NCBI RefSeq assembly: GCF_002849655.1
Contig: NZ_PDNW01000001.1
Coordinates: 1 to 64,000, forward strand
Direction of reading: 5' to 3'
Length of the DNA stretch: 64,000 nucleotides
Origin: Pollutimonas subterranea
GTDB taxonomy: Bacteria; Pseudomonadota; Gammaproteobacteria; Burkholderiales; Burkholderiaceae_B
The position numbers were made by a program, and so were the translations under genes. Shown piece after piece: positions 9,343 through 17,856 of this stretch (position 1 is the stretch's first letter; each line of letters opens with the position of its first letter). The notes under the pieces were generated by a model. That model ran no database searches, had not been told where the DNA came from, and was given only the letters and a program-made list of their open reading frames with translations.

Positions 9343-9371
9343 TTGGTGGAAGTCGATTTCTAGGTTAGAAT
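9343..9371 (+). promoter_or_regulatory. sigma-70 type promoter for the 42-residue gene
   Basis: TTGGTG (9343-9348) and TAGAAT (9366-9371) are separated by 17 bases, a good fit to a housekeeping promoter. It points at the small basic gene starting at 9438, leaving a 5' untranslated region of about 60 bases. Confidence 0.6.
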
Positions 9372-9437
9372 GGCGAGTTAACCAAATTTAGGGCCCGCGT
9401 CTTTGCGCGCCTATGCATGTAAAGATCGGAGATCATC

Positions 9438-9566
9438 ATGGCAGAAATCAAACGTACGCGTCGCAACACCCTGGAACGCAAGTGCTTGGGCAAGGCCTTC
9501 AAGCGCCTTTTCATCCGCGCACCTAAAGGCGTCTTCAAGATGCTCGAAAAGGTCAAACGCGCCTAA
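9438..9566 (+). CDS. small, highly basic 42-residue protein, function unknown
   Basis: The frame runs from ATG 9438 to TAA 9564 and encodes MAEIKRTRRNTLERK... ending VKRA. Roughly a third of the residues are lysine or arginine, with a central amphipathic part (GKAFKRLFIRAPKGVFKML). It has a GGAG ribosome-binding site 7-10 bases upstream, a promoter at 9343-9371 and an intrinsic terminator at 9664-9697, so it looks like a monocistronic, well-expressed gene. The composition suggests a nucleic-acid or ribosome-associated protein, or a membrane-active peptide. It is not ribosomal protein S20 or S21. I do not recognise the family. Confidence 0.7.
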   Translation: MAEIKRTRRNTLERKCLGKAFKRLFIRAPKGVFKMLEKVKRA

Positions 9567-9663
9567 GCCTCTTGCGCATGCCGCCGTGGTGCATCGTTTA
9601 GGGTTTTTGTAGCGAAAGCCGTATTTGTTGCACAAACTATGACGGAATGTAAGTATGGCAAGG

Positions 9664-9697
9664 AAACCGCAGATTCAATATCTGCGGTTTTTTTTTC
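9664..9697 (+). terminator. intrinsic terminator
   Basis: AAACCGCAGAT (9664-9674) pairs perfectly with ATCTGCGGTTT (9680-9690) across a five-base loop, followed by an unbroken run of T to 9696. It ends the transcript of the 42-residue gene just before the glycosyltransferase gene. Confidence 0.9.
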
Positions 9698-9739
9698 GCC
9701 TATCATCGGCTCAATACCAAAGATAGATAGAAAGAGACA

Positions 9740-10666
9740 ATGCAAACCTGGCGTCACCTGTTCACGGTAATCACGCCCACGTATAACCGGGGTCATACGT
9801 TGGAAAGAGTGTATCTTTCCCTGCGCGAGCAATCGTTCCAAGACTTCGAGTGGGTAATCGTCGACGATGGCTCGACCGACAATACCCGCACGATGGTCAT
9901 GGCTTGGCAACAAGAGGCCAGCTTCCCCATTCATTATGTATGGCAAAAGAACCAGCACAAGAAGACGGCTTTCAACCGGGGCGTGAAGAAGGCGAATGGC
10001 GAACTTGTGGTCGCTGTCGATAGCGACGACAGCCTCGACACGAACGCGCTGTATGCCATGGCGGGTGCCTGGGCTGGGATACCTGCAGGTGAAAGATCCA
10101 GGTTCGTGGCCATTACAGGCCTGTGTGCGCGACCGGACGGACATGTCGTGGGGGACATGTTCCCCAGTGATGTGTTCGACGCCACCGTGCTCGACATGAC
10201 CTTCAAATATCACATAAAGGGCGAGAAATTCGGTTGCCTGCGCACCGATGTTCTTTTGCAGTTTCCTTTTCCGGAAGAGATTGCTGGCTTTGTGCCGGAA
10301 AGCCTGGTGTGGCGTGCGATTGCCCGCGCCGGCTACCAGACGCGCTTTGTGAACCAGGTGTTCAGGGTCTACCACGACAGCGGCGATTCGCTCTCCAGGC
10401 AGGGCCGGGAAAGCCAGCAGCACGCGCTGGGTCTGTGGCTGCTGGCGCACGATACGATCGTGGAATGTCTGCCCTGGTTTCGCTACCAGCCTCAGACTTT
10501 CCTGATGGCAGCCGCGCGTTATACTCGCTTCGCCCTGCACCTGAAGCATATCGATCAGCCGTTGCCGCTTGACCGCAGCTTGCGTGGCCTGGGATCGCGG
10601 GTGCTGGTCGGCCTGATGTGGCCGGTAGGCGCTTTGCTATACATGCGGGATCGCGCCCGAACCTGA
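9740..10666 (+). CDS. family 2 glycosyltransferase
   Basis: A 308-residue GT-A fold enzyme. The N-terminal half (residues 8-110) has the typical FTVITPTYNRG start, FEWVIVDDGSTDNT nucleotide-sugar loop and the metal-binding VAVDSDDS (DXD-type) motif. The C-terminal part has the FVPESLVWRAIARAGY segment seen in relatives of amylovoran or capsule transferases. It would transfer a sugar from a nucleotide donor to a surface glycan; donor and acceptor are not predictable. It stands alone between a terminator and a gene on the opposite strand, away from the polysaccharide operon at the right end. Confidence 0.85.
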   Translation: MQTWRHLFTVITPTYNRGHTLERVYLSLREQSFQDFEWVIVDDGSTDNTRTMVMAWQQEASFPIHYVWQKNQHKKTAFNRGVKKANGELVVAVDSDDSLDTNALYAMAGAWAGIPAGERSRFVAITGLCARPDGHVVGDMFPSDVFDATVLDMTFKYHIKGEKFGCLRTDVLLQFPFPEEIAGFVPESLVWRAIARAGYQTRFVNQVFRVYHDSGDSLSRQGRESQQHALGLWLLAHDTIVECLPWFRYQPQTFLMAAARYTRFALHLKHIDQPLPLDRSLRGLGSRVLVGLMWPVGALLYMRDRART

Positions 10667-10680
10667 TCCGGCGACCTGCT

Positions 10681-11190
10681 TCAGTGCAGGGTGCGTGGCG
10701 TCGCCTCTTCGTGAGGGTCGAAGATGTCGTCATCGTCATCCGGCTCGTCGTCTTCAAGGTCGTCGATGTCGTCGCTGACCGGCTCGTCGGCCATGACGAA
10801 CGGCAGGACGTCGCGAAGGTTCTCGGACCACGCGATCTCCTCGCCTTCCTGGTCGACCTTGATGAACCGGACACCTTCGAGGTCGGACAACTGGATTGCC
10901 CAAAGGTATTCGCATTCGAATACGTCGCCGTCTGCGATGGTCAGCCCGCCCTGGTTGCCGATAATTCTGGCGCCGGGGCCGCCCACCTGAACGAGGACAA
11001 GATCGTCTGTCTTGTCGTCGACATCGAGCGGCACAGCAAACAGCGCCCATTCAAAGCCAGTTTCGTCAGCATCAATGACCTCGGCCAGTACCGGCTTGCC
11101 CATATAGGCACTTAGCGCGTCGGCAGTACGGCCGATGAGGTCGAGTTCGTCGGCCGTAAAGACCAGTGGCGATTCTTGAGTGGTAGACAT
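10681..11190 (-). CDS. conserved acidic protein, function unknown
   Basis: This 169-residue protein is soluble and very acidic. Residues 1-130 look like a folded domain with alternating beta segments (MGKPVLAEVIDADETGFEW, GLTIADGDVFECEYLW); residues 140-165 are a disordered tail almost entirely of aspartate and glutamate ending in EEATPRTLH. No catalytic motif is evident. It is a single gene between a glycosyltransferase (convergent) and ettA (divergent, 139 bp apart). It resembles hypothetical proteins annotated in Alcaligenaceae, from memory; no function is proposed. Confidence 0.7.
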   Translation of the reverse strand: MSTTQESPLVFTADELDLIGRTADALSAYMGKPVLAEVIDADETGFEWALFAVPLDVDDKTDDLVLVQVGGPGARIIGNQGGLTIADGDVFECEYLWAIQLSDLEGVRFIKVDQEGEEIAWSENLRDVLPFVMADEPVSDDIDDLEDDEPDDDDDIFDPHEEATPRTLH

Positions 11191-11329
11191 TGTGCTCGGG
11201 ATCGTGAGTGAATCACTTATTTTAAGGCAAGCGCGGCGGATGTGAGCCGGAGTTGTATTTTTCCGCCAATACTTTATTCCCGCGCCCGGCCTACAATTGG
11301 TGCTTTATCCTTTCATGGCTTTTCAGGTT

Positions 11330-13003
11330 ATGGCTCAATACGTATATTCGATGAACCGGGTCGGCAAGATCGTGCCGCCAAAACGTCAGATTCTGCGCGA
11401 CATCTCCTTGTCGTTTTTCCCCGGCGCCAAAATCGGCGTGCTGGGCCTGAACGGCTCGGGCAAATCAACCCTGCTGAAGATCATGGCAGGCCTGGATCAG
11501 GAGATCGAGGGCGAGGCTATTCCCATGGCCGGACTCAAGATTGGTTATCTGCCGCAAGAACCGTTGCTCAACGCGGAACACACGGTGCGCGAATCGGTCG
11601 AGGAAGGCCTGGGTGAACTCTTTTCGGCCAGAAAACGTCTCGAAGAGGTCTACACCGCCTATTCCGAGCCAGACGCCGATTTCGACAAGCTGGCGAACGA
11701 GCAAGCCGAACTGGAAGCCATCATTTCAGCGGCTGCCTCCAGTGGCGCCGACGACATCGAGCTTCAAATGGAAATTGCTGCGGATGCCTTGCGGCTTGCT
11801 CCCTGGGACGCCGTGATCGGCAAGCTCTCGGGCGGCGAAAAACGTCGCGTGGCCTTGTGCCGCCTGCTTTTGTCCAAGCCCGACATGTTGCTGCTGGACG
11901 AGCCCACCAACCACCTGGACGCGGAAAGCGTGGAGTGGCTGGAACAATTCCTGCGCAAGTTCCCTGGTACCGTCGTGGGCGTAACGCATGACCGCTATTT
12001 CCTGGACAACGCGGCCGAATGGATACTCGAGCTCGACCGGGGCTACGGCATACCCTGGAAAGGCAACTACAGTTCGTGGCTAGAGCAAAAGGATGATCGC
12101 CTGAAACAAGAGGAATCGTCCGAGTCGGCCCGCCAGCGCACCATCAAGAAAGAGCTGGAATGGGTCCGGCAAAACCCCAAGGGGCGGCAAGCCAAGGCCA
12201 AGGCTCGCCTCGCACGCTTCGAAGAACTTTCTTCCCATGAGTATCAGAAGCGCAACGAAACACAGGAAATCTTCATCCCTGTGTCCGAACGCCTGGGCAA
12301 CGAGGTGATTGAATTCGAGAATGTCAGCAAGGCATTCGGAGATCGCTTACTGATCGATAATCTCAGCTTCAAGGTCCCGCCTGGCGCAATCGTGGGCGTC
12401 ATCGGCCCCAACGGTGCCGGTAAATCCACCCTTTTCCGCATGATTGCCGGACAGGACCAGCCTGACTCCGGGTCTGTCAATGTCGGCAAGTCCGTCAAGC
12501 TGGCATTCGTGGACCAGTCACGCGAATCCTTGCCGGACGACAAGACCGTGTTCGATGCCGTATCCGATGGCGCCGACATCCTTACCGTGGGCCGGTTCGA
12601 GATGGCTTCGCGTGCCTACCTCGGACGCTTCAATTTCAAGGGCGGCGACCAGAACAAGCTGGTGGGCAAGCTGTCCGGCGGCGAGCGCGGACGCCTGCAC
12701 CTGGCCAAGACACTGATTGCCGGCGGAAACGTCCTGTTGCTGGATGAGCCGTCCAACGATCTGGACGTTGAAACCCTGCGGGCGCTGGAAGACGCCCTGC
12801 TGGAATTCCCGGGCAGCGTAATGGTCATCAGCCATGACCGGTGGTTTCTCGACCGTATTGCCACGCATATTCTGTCATTCGAGGGTGAATCAGAGGTGGT
12901 ATTCTTTGATGGCAACTATCAGGAGTACGAGGCCGATAAAAAGCGCCGCCTCGGTGAAGAGGGCGCCAAGCCCAAGCGCTTGCGCTATAAGGCACTCAAA
13001 TAG
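11330..13003 (+). CDS. ettA: energy-dependent translational throttle protein EttA (ABC-F)
   Basis: A 557-residue ABC-F protein, close to E. coli EttA (555). It has two ATPase domains with Walker A GLNGSGKST (near residue 40) and GPNGAGKST (near residue 365), signatures LSGGEKRRVAL and LSGGERGRLHLAK, and Walker B LLLDEPTNHLD and LLLDEPSNDLD. The charged linker between the domains (WVRQNPKGRQAKAKARL) is the P-site tRNA interaction motif. EttA binds the ribosomal E site and gates translation initiation by the ATP/ADP ratio. The start at 11330 is preferred over the in-frame codon 33 bases upstream because it gives the family N-terminus MAQYVYSMNRVGK. Confidence 0.96.
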   Translation: MAQYVYSMNRVGKIVPPKRQILRDISLSFFPGAKIGVLGLNGSGKSTLLKIMAGLDQEIEGEAIPMAGLKIGYLPQEPLLNAEHTVRESVEEGLGELFSARKRLEEVYTAYSEPDADFDKLANEQAELEAIISAAASSGADDIELQMEIAADALRLAPWDAVIGKLSGGEKRRVALCRLLLSKPDMLLLDEPTNHLDAESVEWLEQFLRKFPGTVVGVTHDRYFLDNAAEWILELDRGYGIPWKGNYSSWLEQKDDRLKQEESSESARQRTIKKELEWVRQNPKGRQAKAKARLARFEELSSHEYQKRNETQEIFIPVSERLGNEVIEFENVSKAFGDRLLIDNLSFKVPPGAIVGVIGPNGAGKSTLFRMIAGQDQPDSGSVNVGKSVKLAFVDQSRESLPDDKTVFDAVSDGADILTVGRFEMASRAYLGRFNFKGGDQNKLVGKLSGGERGRLHLAKTLIAGGNVLLLDEPSNDLDVETLRALEDALLEFPGSVMVISHDRWFLDRIATHILSFEGESEVVFFDGNYQEYEADKKRRLGEEGAKPKRLRYKALK

Positions 13004-13026
13004 GCTTATAAAACGGAGAAATGCCC

Positions 13027-13563
13027 ATGCTGAGCACCCACGATTCAATGGTTCTGTTGGTCGATATGCAATCGGCCTTGCTGCCGGCCATCCATGATCG
13101 CGAACGGGTGCTGGCGTGCGCCGAGCGCCTGGCGCGTGCAGCGCAACTATTGGGCGTTCCCGTGATTGCCACCGAGCATTGCGCCGGCAAAATAGGCGCG
13201 ACCGACCCGGTGCTTAGGCGCTGGGTCGATCATGTCATTCACAAGACCCATTTCGACGCTACGCGCGAATCGCACTTTCGCCCCGATCTGCCTACGGGTC
13301 GCACTAACGTGTTGCTAATCGGCACCGAGGCCCATGTGTGCGTGTTACAAACCGGCTTGGGGCTCGCCCGCATTGGCTTGCAGCCCATTCTTGTCATCGA
13401 TTGCGTGGGCTCGCGCCACCTGCACGACCAGCGGGCTGCAAGCCTGCGCTGGTCCCATTATGGACTCGAACAAATCACGTCCGAGATGGCGATGTTCGAA
13501 TGGCTGGAAACCCCGGACCATCCGCAGTTCAAAGAAGTGCTCGCTCTCATTAAGGCCGGTTAA
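13027..13563 (+). CDS. isochorismatase-family cysteine hydrolase
   Basis: About 178 residues with the isochorismatase-like fold. The catalytic triad is visible as the Asp in LLVDMQ (near residue 13), the Lys in IHKTHFD (near residue 78) and the Cys in GTEAHVCVLQT (near residue 107). The substrate is not predictable; members hydrolyse amides or vinyl ethers, and the YcaC/nicotinamidase-like subgroup is the closest match. Two ATG codons (13021 and 13027) are in frame. 13027 is chosen because GGAG at 13015-13018 is then eight bases away. It follows ettA by 23 bp and is probably co-transcribed. Confidence 0.85.
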   Translation: MLSTHDSMVLLVDMQSALLPAIHDRERVLACAERLARAAQLLGVPVIATEHCAGKIGATDPVLRRWVDHVIHKTHFDATRESHFRPDLPTGRTNVLLIGTEAHVCVLQTGLGLARIGLQPILVIDCVGSRHLHDQRAASLRWSHYGLEQITSEMAMFEWLETPDHPQFKEVLALIKAG

Positions 13564-13675
13564 GTATTCCTGATACAACTGTTTCGCCTGTTAACCACGT
13601 AGTTCTTTCAGGGGTGCCGGTTCAGCGAAAACTGGAGTAACGTAAAGCATTGCTTGTAATGTCTGGAGATTGAAT

Positions 13676-13903
13676 ATGAAATTATCGTCCTTCACAAAGC
13701 TCGGCGCGGTAGGTGTACTGGCTTTCACCATGGCTGGCTGTTCCACATGGGACGGCATGAGTAGCCGCCAAAAAAGTGCAGCAACTGGCGCGGGTGTTGG
13801 AGCGGTGGGCGGTGCAGTACTGTCCAACGGTGGTGTGCTGGGTACGGTGGGCGGTGCGGCCATCGGTGGCGTCATCGGCGACCAAGTCGGCAAAAATCGA
13901 TAA
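13676..13903 (+). CDS. small glycine-zipper outer-membrane lipoprotein (OsmB-like)
   Basis: 75 residues. The N-terminus is a lipoprotein signal with lipobox AFTMAGC and the acylated Cys at residue 21. The mature part contains a Gly/Ala-rich two-helix zipper (GAGVGAVGGAVLSNGG and GGAAIGGVIGDQVG) as in OsmB and Rickettsia 17-kDa-type antigens. It is probably anchored in the outer membrane and may be stress-related. The ATG at 13676 is preferred over the TTG at 13670 because GGAG (13665-13668) is seven bases from it. The gene is followed by a strong terminator. Confidence 0.88.
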   Translation: MKLSSFTKLGAVGVLAFTMAGCSTWDGMSSRQKSAATGAGVGAVGGAVLSNGGVLGTVGGAAIGGVIGDQVGKNR

Positions 13904-13915
13904 GATTGCTTCTGT

Positions 13916-13949
13916 AAAAAGCCGGCTCATCAAGAGCCGGCTTTTTTTT
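13916..13949 (+). terminator. intrinsic terminator after the lipoprotein gene
   Basis: GCCGGCTC (13921-13928) and GAGCCGGC (13934-13941) flank a five-base loop. Runs of A before and T after make it usable in both directions, serving the lipoprotein gene on the plus strand and the minCDE operon end on the minus strand. Confidence 0.92.
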
Positions 13950-13968
13950 ACCTTTACGCTTTTTCTGC

Positions 13969-14229
13969 TTAGCGCGTTTCGGGTTGGGGCATCTCGATTT
14001 TGACCTCAAGGATTTCGAGCGAATCCTGGCGGTCAAGATTTACCTTGATGTCTTCAGGATTGATCTTGACGTAGCGCGAGATTACCTCGACCAGTTCTTT
14101 CTGCAAGCGGGGCAGATAATCGGGAGTGATGCCATCGCCACGTTCGTTGATGAGGATGAGCTGCAAGCGGTCTTTGGCGACGCTGGCAGAAGTCTTTTTT
14201 TCACCGAGCAGGAAAGACAGAAAGGACAT
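13969..14229 (-). CDS. minE: cell division topological specificity factor MinE
   Basis: 86 residues, the usual MinE length. The N-terminal amphipathic membrane-targeting segment ([12 protein letters not shown]) is followed by the MinD-activating helix/strand ([13 protein letters not shown]) and the dimeric beta domain ending in LEVKIEMPQ. MinE triggers MinD ATPase and drives the pole-to-pole oscillation that restricts division to mid-cell. It begins one base after the minD stop; its ribosome-binding site GGAGGA sits inside the end of minD, consistent with translational coupling. The longer open frame upstream is minD in the wrong frame. Confidence 0.96.
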   Translation of the reverse strand: MSFLSFLLGEKKTSASVAKDRLQLILINERGDGITPDYLPRLQKELVEVISRYVKINPEDIKVNLDRQDSLEILEVKIEMPQPETR

Positions 14230-14230
14230 A

Positions 14231-15046
14231 TTATTTTCCTCCGAAGAGGCGCTTGAACAGGCCTGGTTTTTCGTAATCGACGAAACGCAGAGGTTTTTCT
14301 TCGCCCAGATAGCGCGCCACGATGTCTTGGTAAGCGGCCGATACATCGCTATCGCGTATGTGGATGGCCGGAACGCCTTGGTTGGATGCCTGCAGCACCG
14401 ATTCGGATTCGGGAACCACACCCAACAGCTTGATGCGCAGGATGTCTTCGATGTCTTTAAGCGACAGCATTTCACCATCGGCGACGCGCTTGGGACTGTA
14501 TCGGGTAAGCAGCAGATATTCTTTGATGGGATCCTCGCCTTTTTCGGCACGCCGCGACTTGGCGGACAGTATCCCCAGGATGCGATCGGAGTCGCGTACC
14601 GAGGAAACCTCCGGATTGGTCACTACGAGCGCGTCGTCGGCGAAATACGATGCCATCAAGGCCCCGGTCTCGATACCGGCGGGTGAATCACATACGATGT
14701 ATTCAAAGCCCATGCCGGCGAGGTCTTTGAGGGCCTTTTCGACACCTTCCTTGCTCAGCGCGTCTTTGTCACGGGTTTGGGATGCGGGCAGAATAAACAG
14801 GTTTTCAAGTTGCTTGTCACGGATAAGCGCCTGGTTAAGCGTGGCTTCCCCTTGGATGACATTTACGAAATCGTAAACGACGCGGCGCTCGCAACCCATG
14901 ATGAGGTCGAGGTTGCGCAAGCCCACGTCGAAGTCGATAACCACTGTTTTATGGCCCCGCATCGCCAGTCCGGAAGAGAAGCTGGCACTGGTGGTTGTTT
15001 TGCCCACCCCGCCTTTGCCGGAAGTCACCACAACAATTCGCGCCAT
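14231..15046 (-). CDS. minD: septum site-determining ATPase MinD
   Basis: 271 residues. The deviant Walker A motif GKGGVGKTT lies at residues 10-18, with the switch segment CDSPAGIE near residue 120. The C-terminus ([12 protein letters not shown]) is the amphipathic helix that binds the membrane in the ATP state. MinD recruits MinC to the inner membrane and is removed by MinE. It is the middle gene of the minus-strand operon minC-minD-minE; 109 bp separate it from minC, a wider gap than between minD and minE, with an AAGGAA ribosome-binding site before the start. Confidence 0.97.
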   Translation of the reverse strand: MARIVVVTSGKGGVGKTTTSASFSSGLAMRGHKTVVIDFDVGLRNLDLIMGCERRVVYDFVNVIQGEATLNQALIRDKQLENLFILPASQTRDKDALSKEGVEKALKDLAGMGFEYIVCDSPAGIETGALMASYFADDALVVTNPEVSSVRDSDRILGILSAKSRRAEKGEDPIKEYLLLTRYSPKRVADGEMLSLKDIEDILRIKLLGVVPESESVLQASNQGVPAIHIRDSDVSAAYQDIVARYLGEEKPLRFVDYEKPGLFKRLFGGK

Positions 15047-15155
15047 GACGATTGAATTCCTTTAGTTTGGGTAAATCACGTAATCGTATAGCAAAATCGT
15101 CACATAGTGCCCGATCTTGCTCCTATTTGTGCTTGGCTTGGCAACAAAAGATATC

Positions 15156-15935
15156 TTACTTGCCCAGTGCCGTAATCTTCAATTGATCGTCATCGAGCTG
15201 CACAATGGTGGGCTGGTTGAGCAGGCTTGGATCGAGCCGGGTTTCGATGACGCGATAAACACCCGCAATGGCCAGCAATTCGGGGTCGAGCTGAGTGGTG
15301 AATATTCGGGCGCTCGTGTCGCCCCGGGCGCCTGCCATCGCCTTGCCCCGGAGGGGGCCATAGACGTGGATGTTGCCGTCGGCAATAATTTCCGCACCCT
15401 GGCTTACGACACCAATAACGATAAGGTCGGTGTTGCGCGCGTAAATTCTCTGGCCCGATCGAAGCTGCCGGTTAATGACCATGGCGGCGGGAGCCACCTC
15501 GGGTGTCGCCGGTTCGGTCGGCAGATTGGCGGGCACTTCATCGGCCACGGGGGGCGCGACCACCGGTACGTCTTTATCGGCGACGGGCGTACTGGCGGGG
15601 CGGGGCGCCGGATTGGCCAGGTCGACCGTCACCAGGCCGCAGCGCTGTGCGGCTTCGAGGTTGGGGCCTTGCGCCACGACGCCGACCGGATGCAGGCGGT
15701 GTTCACTGAGCGCCTGGATCAATGCGGCCCAGTCTATGGGCTCGTCAATCTGGTTCGTGTCGATGACGACCGGCTCGTTCTCGAAGAACGAGCCCGCGTC
15801 ACGCATGCGCTGTGCAAGGGCCGCGATGAGCTCGGTCGTATCGTGGCTATGCAGGACCACGCGCAAGGCGTAGAGCGTGGCGCTTTTGAAGTCCAGGGCC
15901 AGTTTGCCCTTGCGGTTTGAAGTTGAGTCGCTCAC
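15156..15935 (-). CDS. minC: septum site-determining protein MinC
   Basis: 259 residues. The N-terminal FtsZ-inhibiting domain covers about residues 10-110, a Pro/Ala-rich linker covers about 115-150, and the C-terminal beta-helix domain ([21 protein letters not shown] onward in shorter blocks, with [16 protein letters not shown]) binds MinD. MinC blocks FtsZ polymerisation near the poles. It is the first gene of the min operon on the minus strand and follows glnS by 44 bp, so part of its transcription may come from glnS. Confidence 0.95.
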   Translation of the reverse strand: MSDSTSNRKGKLALDFKSATLYALRVVLHSHDTTELIAALAQRMRDAGSFFENEPVVIDTNQIDEPIDWAALIQALSEHRLHPVGVVAQGPNLEAAQRCGLVTVDLANPAPRPASTPVADKDVPVVAPPVADEVPANLPTEPATPEVAPAAMVINRQLRSGQRIYARNTDLIVIGVVSQGAEIIADGNIHVYGPLRGKAMAGARGDTSARIFTTQLDPELLAIAGVYRVIETRLDPSLLNQPTIVQLDDDQLKITALGK

Positions 15936-15979
15936 GGATCAAGTTTTCATAAGTAAGAAGTGGGTTATCTGTCGGCGCG

Positions 15980-17746
15980 TCAAGTTTTTTGCACCCAGGA
16001 ATCCTTGAGCGTGACGGCGCGATTGATGACGGGTTTTTCTGGCGTGGACTCATGACGGTCTGCCACGAAGTAGCCTAGCCGCTCAAATTGCCAGGTAGCG
16101 CCCGGCGCTGCCTGTGTGCCGGGTTCGAGCCAGCCCTGTACGACCTGGCACGATTCGGGGTTCAAGGCAGCGAGAAAGTCTTTATCGCCCGCATCAGGAT
16201 GCGGATCGCTGAACAGCCGGTCGTACATGCGGATTTCGGCCGCTACTGCATGTGCTGCGCTGACCCAGGTGATATTGCCTTTCACTTTGACGGAGTCGGA
16301 GCCTGGTGTGCCGCTTTTCGTTTCCGGAAGGTATTCGGCCTGGACTTCTATTACGTCTCCGTGTTCATTCTTGACGCAGCCCGTGCATTTGACGATATAG
16401 CCGTACTTCAGGCGTACCGTATTTCCCGGAAATAGCCGGAAATACTTCTTGGGCGGATCTTCCTTGAAGTCATCGCGTTCTATCCATAGTTCGCGCGTGA
16501 AGGGGAATTCGCGGGAACCGGCCGCGGAGTCATGGGGGGTGCGGGGCGCGTGGCACAGCTCGGTCTGGCCTTCCGGGTAATTGGTAATGACCAGCTTGAC
16601 GGGATCGATGACCGCAACCGTGCGCATGGCCTTGGGGTCCAGATCGTCGCGCAAGGCTTGTTCCAGGACGCTATAGTCGATGCGCGAGTCGGCCTTGGAT
16701 ACGCCCAGACGTTCACAAAAAAGACGTATGGATTCAGGCGTGTAGCCGCGTCGACGCAAGCCGGCCAGCGTAGGCATGCGCGGATCGTCCCAGCCGTTCA
16801 CGCGGCCTTCCCGTACCAACTGCAGCAGCTTGCGCTTGCTGGTGACGACATAACTGAGGTTCAGGCGTGCGAACTCGTATTGCCGTGGCAATGGCAGGGA
16901 GAGCTGGCCCAGTTCGGCAAGGTGATTGAGTATCCAGTCGTAAAAAGGTCGCTGGTCTTCGAATTCCAGTGTGCAGACGCTGTGCGTAATGCCTTCCAGC
17001 GCGTCCTCGACGGGATGCGCCCACGCGTACATGGGATATATGCACCACTCGTTGCCGCTGCGGTGATGCGCCGCGTGTCGGATCCGATACATGACCGGGT
17101 CGCGCATATTCATATTGGGCGAGCCCATGTCGATCTTGGCGCGCAGCGCCAGGCTGCCGTCAGGATGCTTGCCCTGGCGCATTTCCTCGAGGAGCGCAAG
17201 CGATTCCTCGGCGGGACGGTTGCGCCATGGCGAGTCTTTGCCTTTCTCGGTAAGCGTTCCGCGCATGGCGCGTATTTGCTCGGCGTTTTGCTCATCGACA
17301 TAGGCGTGTCCGGCTCGCACCAGCTCTTGTGCGAACAGGTACATGTAGCCAAAGTAGTCGCTGGCAAAGTAGCAGTTGGATTCCTCGCCGTACGTCCAGT
17401 CGAAGCCCAGCCACTGCACCATGTCGATAATGGCGTTGACGTATTCTTCTTCTTCTTTTTCGGGGTTCGTGTCGTCGAAGCGCAAATGGCAGGCACCGTG
17501 GTAATCGCGGGCCAGCCCGAAATTCAGGCAAATTGCCTTGGCATGTCCGATATGCAGGTAGCCGTTGGGCTCGGGCGGAAAACGCGTACGGATTTGAGCG
17601 GTGTCGACGCTGCCTTGCTGCTGCACCGACGCTGGCCCGGGCTTGCCTGCCCAGCGCTTGCCGGCATAGCGGCCCTTGGCAAGGTCGTTGTCGATGATGG
17701 TGCGCAGGAAATTCGAGAGGGGAGCAGGGCTCGGTACAGAAGTCAT
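15980..17746 (-). CDS. glnS: glutaminyl-tRNA synthetase
   Basis: 588-residue class I synthetase charging tRNA-Gln in the cytoplasm. The HIGH motif is in PPEPNGYLHIGHAK (near residue 47) and the KMSKS counterpart is VTSKRK (near residue 280). The DDTNPEKEEEEYV and VCTLEFEDQRPFYDW segments are conserved in GlnRS. ATG at 17744-17746 (MTSVPSPAPLSNF) is taken as the start because the preceding 24 in-frame codons read like spacer DNA. It is divergent from the cyd-like operon, with about 110 bp between the start codons. Confidence 0.96.
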   Translation of the reverse strand: MTSVPSPAPLSNFLRTIIDNDLAKGRYAGKRWAGKPGPASVQQQGSVDTAQIRTRFPPEPNGYLHIGHAKAICLNFGLARDYHGACHLRFDDTNPEKEEEEYVNAIIDMVQWLGFDWTYGEESNCYFASDYFGYMYLFAQELVRAGHAYVDEQNAEQIRAMRGTLTEKGKDSPWRNRPAEESLALLEEMRQGKHPDGSLALRAKIDMGSPNMNMRDPVMYRIRHAAHHRSGNEWCIYPMYAWAHPVEDALEGITHSVCTLEFEDQRPFYDWILNHLAELGQLSLPLPRQYEFARLNLSYVVTSKRKLLQLVREGRVNGWDDPRMPTLAGLRRRGYTPESIRLFCERLGVSKADSRIDYSVLEQALRDDLDPKAMRTVAVIDPVKLVITNYPEGQTELCHAPRTPHDSAAGSREFPFTRELWIERDDFKEDPPKKYFRLFPGNTVRLKYGYIVKCTGCVKNEHGDVIEVQAEYLPETKSGTPGSDSVKVKGNITWVSAAHAVAAEIRMYDRLFSDPHPDAGDKDFLAALNPESCQVVQGWLEPGTQAAPGATWQFERLGYFVADRHESTPEKPVINRAVTLKDSWVQKT

Positions 17747-17856
17747 ACGGGATAAGCAGTGAAATGGCGGGCGAAGTAAGCATTTTGCCACGTTCAGGCT
17801 TAATTGCCTGCGCGCCACGGCAGAAATCGCGAACTGGCTCTAAACTAGCGCACATT

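Noticed and set aside
9563-10549. A 328-codon minus-strand gene opposite the family 2 glycosyltransferase
   Set aside because: The plus-strand frame carries intact GT2 motifs, so the minus frame is a shadow.
14230-14550. A long N-terminal extension of MinE
   Set aside because: It is minD read in another frame; MinE begins at MSFLSFLLG with a ribosome-binding site in front.
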